64,000 nt of DNA from Tepidiforma sp. Its GTDB lineage: Bacteria > Chloroflexota > Dehalococcoidia > Tepidiformales > Tepidiformaceae. A program made the translations under genes and the position numbers. Shown here one piece after another: positions 27,417 to 35,217 of this stretch. Each line of letters starts with the position of its first letter. The first letter of the stretch is position 1. The stretch spans positions 124,001 through 188,000 of the forward strand of contig NZ_BPIG01000004.1 in assembly GCF_026003995.1 (NCBI RefSeq), given 5' to 3'. The notes under the pieces were generated by a model. The model was not told where the DNA came from and searched no databases. It was given only the letters and a program-made list of their open reading frames with translations.

Positions 27417-28709
27417 TCAGGCGCCGGGCGGGGCGGCGCCGGCGACCCCGGCGGCGCGGAGCCGGGCGACCTCGGCCCCGTCGAAACCCAGCTCAGCGAG
27501 CACCTCGTCGGTGTGCTCGTCGAGGAGAGGCGGATGGCGCCCGGCGGGCGCGGCGCTGCCCTCGACGCGGACGGCAGGGCCGAACGTGCGGTAGGCGCCG
27601 AAGAGCGGGTGTTCGAGCTCGACGACGAAGCCGTTGTCCACGAGCTGGGGGTGGAACATCGCCTCTGGCGGGAAGTTGAGCGGGCCGCAGGGGACGCCGC
27701 CGGCGCGGAGGCGCTCGAGCCAGCTTGCGGTCGTATCGGCGGCGAAGCGAGCTTCGGCGTCGGCGACGAGCGCGGCGAGGCGGTCAGCGGCGCCGGGGGC
27801 GTCGAAATCCCAGCCGGGCTCGGTCCGCGGGTCGTGGAGGCCGGTGACGGCGCGGAAGCGGGCGTTGAGGGCGGGGCTCAGGCAGCCGACGGCGACGAAG
27901 CCGTCGCTCGTGCGGTAGACGCGGAAGTAGATGTTGGCGGCGCTGCCGCGGAGGTAGGTCTGCTCGTAGATGCGGCGCTGGGCTTCGAAATCAGCGCCGG
28001 CTGCGCGGGCGGCGGCGAGCGCAGCGCGGAAGGCCTCGTCGCGGGGCGGGTCGGTGGCGGCGAACCAGCTGAGGAGCTGGTTGCCGAGGGCCATGGCGGT
28101 GCCGAGCAGCGAAGTTTCGAGGCGGAGCGGCTCGCCGGTGCGCTCGCGGTGGAGGAGGGCGGCAACGACGCCGAGGGCGCTGAAGGCGCCGGTCGCCATG
28201 TCGTTGAATGCCGGGCGGATGTTCATCGGCACGCCGCCGCGTTCGCGGGCCGTGGTGACGGAGAGGCCGGAGATGGCCTGGACGACCACGTCGTAGCCGG
28301 GGTCGCCGCCGAAGGGGCCGGCATGGCCGAGGGGCACGTGTTCGAGGAAAACGATGCGGGGGTTCCAGGTGCGGAGGTCATCGCAGGTGAGGCTGTAGCG
28401 GGGGAGGTCGGCCGGCTTGAGCGAGACGAGGACGGCATCGGCCCAGGCGACGAGGCGCTGGAGGACCGGGCGCGCGTCCTCGCGCGTGATATCGAGGCAG
28501 ACGGCGCGCTTGCCGCGGTTGACGAGGGTGTAGCCCTTGCTTTCGCCGGGGAGGATCGGCTCCATCGTGTGGCGGATGCCGTCGCCCTCCGGGGGCTCGA
28601 CTTTGATGACGTCGGCGCCGAGGTCGGCGAGGAGGAGGCCGGCGAACGGGACAGCGAGCGCCTGGGCGATTTCGAGGATGCGGTAGCCGGCGAGCGGTCC
28701 CCCGGGCAT
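27417..28709 (-). CDS. CaiB/BaiF family CoA-transferase (class III)
   Basis: A 430-residue class III CoA-transferase that moves CoA between carboxylic acids via an aspartyl-CoA anhydride. The N-terminus (PLAGYRILEIAQALAVPFAG, then LADLGADVIKVEPPEGD) is diagnostic, and the catalytic Asp is in GGDPGYDVVVQAISGL. Substrates cannot be deduced, as these enzymes act on carnitine, oxalate, bile acids, mesaconate and others. It stands alone downstream of GAPDH behind a hairpin, and upstream of the giant glycosyltransferase gene by 60 nt. Confidence 0.9.
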   Translation of the reverse strand: MPGGPLAGYRILEIAQALAVPFAGLLLADLGADVIKVEPPEGDGIRHTMEPILPGESKGYTLVNRGKRAVCLDITREDARPVLQRLVAWADAVLVSLKPADLPRYSLTCDDLRTWNPRIVFLEHVPLGHAGPFGGDPGYDVVVQAISGLSVTTARERGGVPMNIRPAFNDMATGAFSALGVVAALLHRERTGEPLRLETSLLGTAMALGNQLLSWFAATDPPRDEAFRAALAAARAAGADFEAQRRIYEQTYLRGSAANIYFRVYRTSDGFVAVGCLSPALNARFRAVTGLHDPRTEPGWDFDAPGAADRLAALVADAEARFAADTTASWLERLRAGGVPCGPLNFPPEAMFHPQLVDNGFVVELEHPLFGAYRTFGPAVRVEGSAAPAGRHPPLLDEHTDEVLAELGFDGAEVARLRAAGVAGAAPPGA

Positions 28710-28762
28710 GGCGCGGGATGATACGGGAGCCGGCGGCGCCCCGCGAGGGCGGGGAAACGGCC

Positions 28763-28786
28763 GCGCCCCCGCGGGTGCGGGGGCGC
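28763..28786 (-). terminator. GC-rich hairpin after GAPDH gene
   Basis: GCGCCCCCGC and GCGGGGGCGC form a perfect 10-bp stem with a 4-nt loop, 32 nt past the GAPDH stop and before the CoA-transferase. A short TTT follows on the minus strand. It is likely a terminator. Confidence 0.6.
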
Positions 28787-28817
28787 GACGTGCCGTCCGG
28801 GAGCGCGGCGTGCCGGT

Positions 28818-29834
28818 TTAGAGGCCTTTTTCGGCGACGAAGGCGGCGAGGTCGCTGAGGCGGCAGGCGTAGCCCCATTCGTTGTCGTACCAGGCGGCGA
28901 CCTTCACGAGATTGCCGCCGACGACGTTGGTCGAGAGCCCGTCGACGATGGAGGAGCGCTCGTCGCCCTTCATGTCCATGGAGACGACGGGGTCCATGGT
29001 GATGCCGAGGATGCCCTTCATCTTCTCGGCGGCGGTCTCGCGAATGAGGTCGTTGAGGGCGTCCTTCGTGGTGTCCTTTTCGGTGAGGGCGACGACTTCG
29101 ACGATGGAGACGGTCGGGGTCGGGACGCGGTAGGCGAGGCCGTCGAGCTTGCCTTCGACTTCGGGGATGACGAGCTTGAGGGCGCGGGCCGCGCCGGTCG
29201 AGGTGGGGACGATGTTGAGGGCGCCGGCGCGCATTTCGCGGAGGTCGCTGCCGGCGGCCTTGTCGAGGATCTGCTGGGAGTTGGTGTAGGAATGGATGGT
29301 GGTCATCTGGCCTTTGACGAGGCCGAGGTTGTCGACGATGACCTTGACGACGGGCGCGAGGCCGTTGGTGGTGCAGGAGGCGTTGGAGATGACGTGGTGC
29401 TTCGCCGGGTCGTAGGCGTCGGGGTTGACGCCGAGGACGATGGTGACGTCCTCGTTCTTGGCGGGTGCGGAGATGATGACCTTCTTCACCGAATCGCGGC
29501 GGTGAGCGGCAGCCTTCGTGGCGTCGGTGAAGAGGCCGGTGGACTCGATGACGATGTCGGCGCCGACGGAGCCCCACGGGATGGCGCCGGGGTCGCGCTC
29601 CGCGAAGACGCGGACGGCACGGCCGTCGACGACGAGGGCGTCTTGCTCGGCGCGGACGTCGCGGTTCCAGCGGCCGTAGTTCGAGTCGTACTTCAGCAGG
29701 TTGGCATTGACGTCGGTGGCGACGAGGTCGTTGATGGCGACGACTTCGAGGGTGCCGGCGTAGCGGTCGGTGATGGCTTTGAAGACCTGACGGCCGATGC
29801 GGCCGAAGCCGTTGATGCCGATCCTGGTGACCAA
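28818..29834 (-). CDS. gap: Glyceraldehyde-3-phosphate dehydrogenase, type I
   Basis: A 338-residue glycolytic/gluconeogenic enzyme. GINGFGRIGRQVFKA is the NAD-binding start, the catalytic Cys lies in SNASCTTNGLAPV, the general-base His in TTIHSYTNSQ, and WYDNEWGYACR closes the C-terminus. No ATG precedes the Rossmann motif. TTG at 29834 follows GGAGGG at 7 nt and gives the normal MVTRIGINGFG start. It appears monocistronic, with a hairpin behind it. Phosphoglycerate kinase is not adjacent. Confidence 0.96.
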   Translation of the reverse strand: MVTRIGINGFGRIGRQVFKAITDRYAGTLEVVAINDLVATDVNANLLKYDSNYGRWNRDVRAEQDALVVDGRAVRVFAERDPGAIPWGSVGADIVIESTGLFTDATKAAAHRRDSVKKVIISAPAKNEDVTIVLGVNPDAYDPAKHHVISNASCTTNGLAPVVKVIVDNLGLVKGQMTTIHSYTNSQQILDKAAGSDLREMRAGALNIVPTSTGAARALKLVIPEVEGKLDGLAYRVPTPTVSIVEVVALTEKDTTKDALNDLIRETAAEKMKGILGITMDPVVSMDMKGDERSSIVDGLSTNVVGGNLVKVAAWYDNEWGYACRLSDLAAFVAEKGL

Positions 29835-29913
29835 GGGAGTCCCTCCGGGTGGGTGGTTCGTGTTCGTAGCCTAGCGGGCAGGCACTAACGTTCCACCCGC
29901 CGAACGGCCGGGT

Positions 29914-30234
29914 TCAGGAGAGCTTCACGGCCGTGCCGGAGGCGGTGATCATGAGCATCTGGCCGCCGACGGTTTCGTAATCGATTTTGACACCGACGAC
30001 GGCATCGGCGCCGAGCTGCTGGGCGTACTGGAGCATCTCGGCAACGGCGTGGTCGCGGCCTTTGCGGAGCTCTTCTTCGTACTTGCCGGAGCGGCCGCCG
30101 ACGATGTTGCGGAAGCCGGCAGCGATGTCTTTGAAGACGTTGACGCCGAGGATGACTTCACCGGCGACGAGGCCGAGGTACTGCTGGATGGGGCGGCCTT
30201 CGACGGTGTTGGTGGTGGTGAGGATGATGGCCAT
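29914..30234 (-). CDS. YbjQ family (UPF0145) protein
   Basis: A 106-residue protein of the YbjQ/UPF0145 family: [20 protein letters not shown], the invariant [13 protein letters not shown] and a C-terminal SGTAVKL. These form pentameric heavy-metal-binding-like folds of unknown role. ATG 30234 is used, and the track's longer start lies in non-conserved sequence. It diverges from the 41-residue zinc-ribbon gene. The 195-nt gap between them holds a 14-bp palindrome. Confidence 0.9.
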   Translation of the reverse strand: MAIILTTTNTVEGRPIQQYLGLVAGEVILGVNVFKDIAAGFRNIVGGRSGKYEEELRKGRDHAVAEMLQYAQQLGADAVVGVKIDYETVGGQMLMITASGTAVKLS

Positions 30235-30314
30235 GCGGAACCTCCGGGCGGGGATTGGGGCAGGGCGTATCCCCAGTCTAGCGGAGCGCGGCGTTTCCCG
30301 GGTGTTCACCTGAC

Positions 30315-30328
30315 CTATCGATCGATAG
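30315..30328. promoter_or_regulatory. 14-bp perfect palindrome in divergent intergenic region
   Basis: CTATCGATCGATAG is perfectly self-complementary and lies in the AT-richer 30310-30350 stretch between divergent genes. It could be an operator. The rest of the gap shows no other feature. Confidence 0.35.
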
Positions 30329-30428
30329 TCTCCACATATGGATTTTTAGGAATCGATGCCGAATTGCGCCTACCTCGCGCAGCGCGGCCGGCCGATGCTG
30401 GGGGTGAACCCCGCGAAGGAGAACGACG

Positions 30429-30554
30429 ATGAAGCGGAAGCTGGTGACCTGCCCGAAGTGCGAGCTGGAATTCACCTCGAGCCGGGAGCAGACCTACTGC
30501 CCGGGCTGCCACGCGCTGGTGGAGCCGCGGGCGCGGGCGGCGGCCGGGCGCTAA
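30429..30554 (+). CDS. 41-residue zinc-ribbon microprotein
   Basis: Too short for the ORF track. ATG 30429 follows GAAGGAGA at a good distance. The product has two CxxC knuckles (TCPKCELEF and YCPGCHALV) spaced 16 residues apart, a compact zinc ribbon with a basic N-terminus. The TAA stop overlaps the stop of the convergent HAD gene by 3 nt. Its function is unknown; small zinc ribbons often bind nucleic acid or other proteins. Confidence 0.7.
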   Translation: MKRKLVTCPKCELEFTSSREQTYCPGCHALVEPRARAAAGR

Positions 30555-31225
30555 CCGGCCGGGGCGCGGCCTTCCCAGCGGCGGAGGATCGCCTCGCGCA
30601 GCGCGGCTGGCGAGGCGACTTCGATGCCGCCGGGGTCGGGTTCGACGGACCAGGCGGCGGTGAAGGCGATGGCGCCGGCGCGCTCGGCCGCCGATCGTTC
30701 GAAGCGGCCGGGGGCCACGACGGCGGTTTCGGTGGCATGCGTTTCGAGCAGGGCGAGGCACTGCTCGAGCTGCCCGGCCGGGTCGAAACGGCCCTCCGGC
30801 GGCGGGACGATGAGCGAGAGGAAGCGGTCGAGGCCGGTGGACTCGGCGTGTTTCCGGGCGAGGCCGTAGGGCAGCCGGGTGAACGCCGCCATGTCGATCA
30901 GTTCGCCGCGGAGTTCATCGAGCGCCATGCCGATGCCGTCGAAGACGAGGAGGCGCTTGAGGGCGCTGCGGGCTGCGTACTGCTCGCAGAGCGCCTCGGC
31001 GGCGTCGCGCTCGCGCGGGTCATCGAGGAGGACCCGGAGCGCCTCGCGCCAGGGCCGCGTGTGGTAGGCGTCGGCGAGGTCGCGGGCAGAGAGCCGGCGG
31101 CCGGTGACGGCGGCGATGGCTTCTTCGATGGCGTAGGCGAAGGCGGGGCGGCTATCGACGAGGGCGCGGTCCAGGTCGAAGACGACGAGGCGCGGGCGCG
31201 GGCGGCCGCTGCCGACGAGGGGCAT
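30551..31225 (-). CDS. HAD-superfamily-like protein with altered catalytic motifs
   Basis: A 224-residue protein with the HAD layout: motif I VVFDLDRALVDSRPAF, a helical cap, then KHAESTGLDRFLSLIVPP where the motif III lysine region lies. Motif I has DLDRA instead of DxDGT. The last acidic motif (normally GDxxxD) is replaced by APGRFERSAAERAG, with no aspartates. Phosphatase activity is therefore doubtful, and a binding role is possible. The ATG overlaps the stop of the MobA-like gene, so the two are coupled. Confidence 0.7.
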   Translation of the reverse strand: MPLVGSGRPRPRLVVFDLDRALVDSRPAFAYAIEEAIAAVTGRRLSARDLADAYHTRPWREALRVLLDDPRERDAAEALCEQYAARSALKRLLVFDGIGMALDELRGELIDMAAFTRLPYGLARKHAESTGLDRFLSLIVPPPEGRFDPAGQLEQCLALLETHATETAVVAPGRFERSAAERAGAIAFTAAWSVEPDPGGIEVASPAALREAILRRWEGRAPAG

Positions 31226-31818
31226 CAGCGGACGGCGGCGAAGAAGCGGTCGCGCGCGGCCTGATACTCCTCGGGGGTGTTGAAGGTGAGGTCGAGGAGG
31301 TCGCCAGCGTCGACTTCGGCGTGGAGGCTTTCGTGGGCGCGGAGGATGCCGCGGAGGCCCTCCGTGGCGTCGTCGGCATGCATGAGCTCTTCGCGGAGGC
31401 GGCCGGCGACGACGACAGGGTGGCCGTGTTTGCCGGCGTGGACCGGGACGGTGTAGTCCGCATCGGCCGGGTGACCTTCGTAGAGCGCGCGGAGGAATGC
31501 AGCGGGCCGGGGCTGGTCGACGTCCTCGATGAGGATGCGGTCAGCGTCGCGGTTGGCGGCCTTGGCGCCGATGCGGAGCGAGCCGGCGCGGCCGAGCTGG
31601 AAGCGGGGGTTGAACATGATGCGGCAGGGGATGCCGCGGAGCTGGCGGGAGACGTCGTCGGCGCGGTAGCCGAGGACGACGATGACTTCATCGGCGCCGG
31701 CTTCCCAGAGCTGTTCGAGTTCGTAGCGGATGAGGGGCTGGCCGCCCCAATCGAGGAGGGGCTTGAGGGTGCCCATGCGCTGGGAGATGCCGGCGGCGAG
31801 GATGATGGCGGAGTTCAT
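31225..31818 (-). CDS. MobA-like NTP transferase (molybdenum cofactor cytidylyl/guanylyltransferase family)
   Basis: A 197-residue nucleotidyltransferase. The N-terminal loop LAAGISQRMGTLKPLLDWGG is the nucleotide-binding signature of MobA/MocA proteins. DVDQPRPAAFLRAL supplies the metal-binding Asp (usually DQP), and the GHPVVVAGRL segment is typical of MocA/CoxC-like members. It likely adds CMP or GMP to molybdopterin for a molybdoenzyme, but no molybdoenzyme is present nearby. It is coupled to the HAD-like gene downstream. Confidence 0.85.
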   Translation of the reverse strand: MNSAIILAAGISQRMGTLKPLLDWGGQPLIRYELEQLWEAGADEVIVVLGYRADDVSRQLRGIPCRIMFNPRFQLGRAGSLRIGAKAANRDADRILIEDVDQPRPAAFLRALYEGHPADADYTVPVHAGKHGHPVVVAGRLREELMHADDATEGLRGILRAHESLHAEVDAGDLLDLTFNTPEEYQAARDRFFAAVR

Positions 31819-31860
31819 GGCGACTCCTAGTGTAGGAAGGGCTGCGGATTGGGGCGATGG

Positions 31861-32787
31861 TCAGGCGCGCGCGGGCGCGGCGGCCTGGAAGGTGTTCTCG
31901 ACGCCGAATTCCTGCGTGAGGATGCGGAGGAACTCGTGAATGGGCGGCGCGAGGATGCGGTTGCGGAGGATGTGGACGCCGACTTCGCGCTGGGCGGGCT
32001 GCTCCATTTCGCGGATTTCGACGCGGGCGAGGGTGCCGCGCTCACGCTCGCGCTCGAAGGAGACGACCGGGAGGATGGCGACGCCGAGGCCGGCTTCGAC
32101 CATGTGCTTGGTGGTCTCCATATCGTCGAGCTCCATGACGGATTCGGGGACGACGCCCGCGCGGAGGAACATGGAGTAGACGAGGCTGTGGTAGCTGGAG
32201 CCGCGTTCGAAGAAGAGGAACGGCTGGCGGCCGGCCTCGGCGATGGAGACGCGGCCCTTCTGGGCGAAGGGGTGGTCCGGCGGGACGACGAGGGCGAGGT
32301 CGTCGTTGTAGAGGTGGAGGGACTGGATTTCGGGGTGCTGGGCGAGGCGGGTGACGGCGACGTGGAAGTCGCCGGCGAGGAGGGAATCGATGATGTCCTC
32401 GGTCTGCCCGGTCGCGAGGTGGATGTGGACGCGGGGACGGAGCTCCCGGAATTTCTTCAGGATGCGCGGGAGGACGTAGGTGGCGATGGAGGTGGAGGCG
32501 CCGATGCGGATGGTGCCGACTTCGCCGTGGCGGACGGCTTCGATGGCGTCGGTGCCCTCCTGGACGGCGGTCAGGGCGCGCTGGGCGTGGGGCATGAAGG
32601 CGCGGCCGGCATCGGTGAGGGTGACGCTGCGGCCGGTGCGTTCGAAGAGGCGCTCGCCGAGTTCCCGCTCGAGCGACTGGATGCGGGCGGTGACGGAAGG
32701 CTGAGTGAGGAAGAGGGCCTCGGCTGCACGGCTGAAGGAGCGGTGGTGAGCGACCTGGATGAAGGCTTCGAGCTGTGCCAGTTCCAC
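31861..32787 (-). CDS. LysR family transcriptional regulator
   Basis: A 308-residue regulator. The N-terminal helix-turn-helix (FIQVAHHRSFSRAAEALFLT, then QPSVTARIQSLE) is canonical LysR. The remainder is a periplasmic-binding-protein-like effector domain starting GTIRIGASTSIATYVLP. It resembles CysB/CbbR-type members, but the effector is not identifiable. GTG 32787 follows GGAGGAACCCC. The gene lies 44 nt downstream of the 7Fe-type ferredoxin gene. Targets are not indicated by a divergent neighbour. Confidence 0.92.
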   Translation of the reverse strand: MELAQLEAFIQVAHHRSFSRAAEALFLTQPSVTARIQSLERELGERLFERTGRSVTLTDAGRAFMPHAQRALTAVQEGTDAIEAVRHGEVGTIRIGASTSIATYVLPRILKKFRELRPRVHIHLATGQTEDIIDSLLAGDFHVAVTRLAQHPEIQSLHLYNDDLALVVPPDHPFAQKGRVSIAEAGRQPFLFFERGSSYHSLVYSMFLRAGVVPESVMELDDMETTKHMVEAGLGVAILPVVSFERERERGTLARVEIREMEQPAQREVGVHILRNRILAPPIHEFLRILTQEFGVENTFQAAAPARA

Positions 32788-32831
32788 GGGGTTCCTCCGC
32801 GGCGGGGTGCCGTCGGCTCTTAGGGTAGCGC

Positions 32832-33074
32832 TTAGGAACGGTAGAAGTTGGCGTTGATCTCGATGTAATGGCGCATGTCGCCTTCGAGGGAGGCGTCGTG
32901 GGCGATGGCGCTGACGGGGCAGGCGAGTTCGCAGGCGGCGCAGTCGATGCACTGGTCGGGGTTGATGTAGTACTGCGGCGCGTCGTCGGTGGTATGGATG
33001 CAATCGACGGGGCAGACGTCGACGCAGGAGGCGTCTTTGACGCCGATGCAGGGTTCGGTGATGACGTAGGGCAT
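32832..33074 (-). CDS. Ferredoxin, two-cluster (3Fe-4S/4Fe-4S) type
   Basis: An 80-residue electron carrier. The N-terminal cluster region is CIGVKDASCVDVCPVDCIH, with an extra spacing as in 7Fe ferredoxins, and the second cluster is CIDCAACELACPVSAI. A short C-terminal tail with aromatic residues follows. It serves as a soluble low-potential electron donor. It lies 3 nt after the 2Fe-2S protein gene, so the two iron-sulfur proteins are co-expressed. Confidence 0.93.
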   Translation of the reverse strand: MPYVITEPCIGVKDASCVDVCPVDCIHTTDDAPQYYINPDQCIDCAACELACPVSAIAHDASLEGDMRHYIEINANFYRS

Positions 33075-33077
33075 GGG

Positions 33078-33413
33078 TCAGCGGGCCTCCTGGCGTGCGA
33101 ATGGGTCGGGGAAGACGCCGGTCTTTTCGACGGCGATGTCGCCGAGGACGCGGGCCTGGCAGGCGAGGCGGAGGCGGGGGTCTTCGATGGCGCGGGGGCC
33201 GCGCTGGCGGATGAGGTTGGCGCGTTCGAAGCGGCCCATGACGCTGACGCGGCCGAGGCCGGAGATGACGGTCATGGCGCAGTTGGTGCATTCGCCGTTG
33301 CGGCTGCAGCCGACGGGCCAGTAGTAGCCGGCGGCGTTGGCGGCATCGAGGACGGTGTCGTTGTGGGGTGCGGGGAATTCGAAGCCCCCGGGCTCGACGC
33401 GGACGCGGTGCAC
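33078..33413 (-). CDS. 2Fe-2S ferredoxin
   Basis: A 111-residue plant-type [2Fe-2S] protein. The ligands lie in CSRNGECTNCAM (C-x5-C-x2-C) and the fourth Cys in LRLACQARVLGD. GTG 33413 gives the natural start of the beta-grasp fold (HRVRVEPGGFEF). The longer track ORF runs backward through the tRNA gene. It is upstream of and nearly contiguous with the two-cluster ferredoxin. It could pass electrons to an oxygenase or reductase encoded elsewhere. Confidence 0.9.
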   Translation of the reverse strand: MHRVRVEPGGFEFPAPHNDTVLDAANAAGYYWPVGCSRNGECTNCAMTVISGLGRVSVMGRFERANLIRQRGPRAIEDPRLRLACQARVLGDIAVEKTGVFPDPFARQEAR

Positions 33414-33460
33414 GGCCGGTATTGTGCGGCGAGGCGCGGGGGCTGTCGATGGTGTGGGGG

Positions 33461-33536
33461 TGGTGGAGACGAGGGGACTCGAACCCCTTACCTCAGCAAT
33501 GCGAATGCTGCGCTCTCCCAGATGAGCTACGTCCCC
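33461..33536 (-). tRNA. tRNA-Ala (anticodon CGC)
   Basis: The minus strand folds as a complete cloverleaf: acceptor GGGGACG/CGTCTCC, D arm GCTC...GAGC, anticodon stem CAGCA/TGCTG with loop TTCGCAT (anticodon CGC, reading GCG), variable loop AGGTA and T arm AGGGG-TTCGAGT-CCCCT. The discriminator A is followed by an encoded CCA (33461-33463). GCG is expected to be a heavily used alanine codon in this G+C-rich genome. Confidence 0.95.
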
Positions 33537-33545
33537 ACATGTGAA

Positions 33546-33575
33546 CGAGCCGCCTCCATCGTAGGAAGCGGCTCG
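33546..33575 (-). terminator. Strong hairpin between 56-residue gene and tRNA-Ala
   Basis: CGAGCCGCCTCC and GGAAGCGGCTCG pair over 12 bp (one G-U on the minus strand) with a 6-nt loop. It lies 26 nt past the stop of the small gene and 10 nt before the tRNA. No U-tract follows. It may end the small transcript or mark processing of the tRNA precursor. Confidence 0.5.
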
Positions 33576-33600
33576 CCGGTGGGTCAACTGGGAAGCGGGG

Positions 33601-33771
33601 CTAGGAGCGGTGGGAGGAGCCCCGGCCGATGCGGTAGGAGGTTTCGCCGGTGAACTCGCGCTCTTTGCCGCACTTCTTACACCGCCCGGGCGTCAGCTCT
33701 CCACGCGGAGGTTCGAGGATCCAGTGATGCACGCATTCCGCGACTACCTGGAGCGCTTCGGCCTTGGACAT
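33601..33771 (-). CDS. 56-residue Cys/His microprotein
   Basis: Absent from the ORF track. It starts at ATG 33771 and ends at TAG 33601. The product has ECVHHWILEPP, then GRCKKCGKEREFTGE: a Cys-x2-His-like first pair and a CxxC second pair, likely one zinc site. It resembles short DNA-binding-like proteins annotated only as hypothetical in Chloroflexota and Actinomycetota. A well-formed promoter (TTGAAA-17-TACACT) and a downstream hairpin support a real independent gene. Confidence 0.7.
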   Translation of the reverse strand: MSKAEALQVVAECVHHWILEPPRGELTPGRCKKCGKEREFTGETSYRIGRGSSHRS

Positions 33772-33843
33772 GCAACTTCCCCCTGGGTCGTTCGGGTTGT
33801 GGTGTTTGGCCAGAGGCTAAGCACCCCGCCACCGGCCGGGGTC

Positions 33844-33872
33844 AGTGTAGTCGGGGCTATAGACGGTTTCAA
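33844..33872 (-). promoter_or_regulatory. Sigma70-type promoter of the 56-residue gene
   Basis: On the minus strand TTGAAA (33867-33872), a 17-nt spacer and TACACT (33844-33849) form a near-consensus promoter. It lies just past the rimM stop, about 72 nt upstream of the microprotein's ATG. Confidence 0.6.
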
Positions 33873-33876
33873 TCGT

Positions 33877-34455
33877 TTATGGCGATTCGTCCAGCATGCC
33901 GGGCAAAGGTGTAATGACCATGCGGCCGGCGGCGAGGTCGATGGACTGGACGACCTGCCCGATGGCGGGGACGAGGATTTCGCCCCGCGCGCCGTGGACG
34001 ACGTAGACGTCGTTGGCGCCGGGCTGGAGGACTTCGACGAGCGTGCCGAGGGCTTCGCCGGCAGCGGTCACCACGGCGAGGCCGATGAGTTCGTGGATGA
34101 AGTAGGACTCGGCGTCGTCGCGGAGGACGTCGCTGTCGAGCGCTTCGAGGAGTTCGCCGTGGAGGTCTTCGACCTCGGTGCGGGTTTCGAGGCCGGAGAG
34201 CTTGATGATCCAGTCATCGCCGGCCTGGCGGGCGCGCTGGACGATGCGGCGGATGCCGCGGACGTAGACAGGGCGGCCGCGCTGGATGTTGCGGGCGGTC
34301 GGCGAGAAGACCTCGACCCGGAGCTCGCCGCGGAGGGCGTGGGGCCGGAGGACGCGGGCGACGGCGGTAAAGCCCGGCCGGGGTTCGGCGGGCAGCGTGA
34401 CAGGGTTGCGCGGGCGCGGGGGACGGGAGGGACCGGGCGAGGGCGTCTCGCTCAG
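33877..34455 (-). CDS. rimM: 16S rRNA processing protein RimM
   Basis: The frame open from 34455 to 33877 encodes 192 residues with RimM features: VARVLRPHALRGELRVEVF (N-terminal barrel) and SYFIHELIGLAV followed by a PRC-barrel. RimM matures the 30S head and binds S19. No ATG, GTG or TTG precedes the conserved domain, so the track shows only the last 65 codons. A CTG at 34455 overlaps the khpA stop (CTGA), exactly like the ATGA/GTGA junctions elsewhere. CTG is therefore proposed as the start. Confidence 0.85.
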   Translation of the reverse strand: MSETPSPGPSRPPRPRNPVTLPAEPRPGFTAVARVLRPHALRGELRVEVFSPTARNIQRGRPVYVRGIRRIVQRARQAGDDWIIKLSGLETRTEVEDLHGELLEALDSDVLRDDAESYFIHELIGLAVVTAAGEALGTLVEVLQPGANDVYVVHGARGEILVPAIGQVVQSIDLAAGRMVITPLPGMLDESP

Positions 34456-34697
34456 TGGCCAATCTCCAGGTTGACGCGGACGTCTTCGCGGACTGCGGCG
34501 ACCTTGGCGAGCGCGCGGAGGGAGGTGGCGATGCGGCCGCCCTTGCCGATGACCTTGCCGTAGTCGTCCTCGTGGACGTTGAGGTAGACGGTGACGCGGT
34601 CGCCCTGGATGGACTCGCTGACCTGGACGTCGTCGGGGTGGTCGACGAGGGCCTTCGCGAGGTATTCGATGAGCTCGCCGGTCATGGTCTCGGGCAT
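34452..34697 (-). CDS. khpA: KH-domain RNA-binding protein KhpA
   Basis: An 81-residue protein made of a single KH domain with GxxG loop VIGKGGRIATSLRAL. KhpA proteins bind RNA, often with KhpB. It sits between rpsP (3 nt upstream) and rimM (overlap), the usual place. Start ATG 34697 is used; an internal Met at residue 5 is possible. Confidence 0.93.
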   Translation of the reverse strand: MPETMTGELIEYLAKALVDHPDDVQVSESIQGDRVTVYLNVHEDDYGKVIGKGGRIATSLRALAKVAAVREDVRVNLEIGH

Positions 34698-34700
34698 CGG

Positions 34701-35105
34701 TTACTCGGCGGATTCGCTGGATTCGGCCTCAGCGGGGGCTTCGGCGGCGGCCGCAGCGGCAGCTTCAGCTTCGGCCTTCGCGCGGGCGGCGGCGCGCTCG
34801 GCGGCGGCCTTCGCCTGCTCGGCGCGTTTCGCTTCGAGCTTCGCCTTCACGATCGGGGGCTTCTTTTCGATGACGCCGGCGCGGACGAGGATCTTTTCGG
34901 CGGCCTCGGAGGGCTGGGCGCCCTTGCTGATCCACTCGCGGGTGCGGTCCGCATCGAGGGTGATGCGGGGCGGGTCCTGGTGCGGGTCGTAGGACCCGAG
35001 GGTTTCGATGAAGCGGCCGTCGCGGCGGTCGGGCTGGTTGGCGACGACGACGCGGTAGAGGGGGTAGCCCTTCTTGCCGGTGCGCCGGAGGCGGATGCGA
35101 ATCAT
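34701..35105 (-). CDS. rpsP: Ribosomal protein S16
   Basis: A 134-residue protein. The first 80 residues are standard S16 ([20 protein letters not shown], then [14 protein letters not shown]). The last 50 residues are an Ala/Glu/Lys-rich helical tail ([17 protein letters not shown]), longer than in E. coli S16 (82 residues) but common in high-G+C lineages. It lies after ffh and before khpA-rimM, a conserved order. Confidence 0.95.
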   Translation of the reverse strand: MIRIRLRRTGKKGYPLYRVVVANQPDRRDGRFIETLGSYDPHQDPPRITLDADRTREWISKGAQPSEAAEKILVRAGVIEKKPPIVKAKLEAKRAEQAKAAAERAAARAKAEAEAAAAAAAEAPAEAESSESAE

Positions 35106-35217
35106 GGGAGCTCCTGCGAAACGCCCGCGCGGGGCGGACGGGATTGGCGGTGGTACTGAGGATACGACATGACGGCGTTAGCGCCACGCGGCAGGCGGCG
35201 CGCCGGGTGCTGCTGCC

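Noticed and set aside
24177-28721. 1514-codon plus-strand ORF opposite the giant glycosyltransferase
   Set aside because: An Asp/Glu/Gly/Ala-rich shadow of the minus-strand gene, with no domain or membrane pattern. High G+C makes antisense frames stay open.
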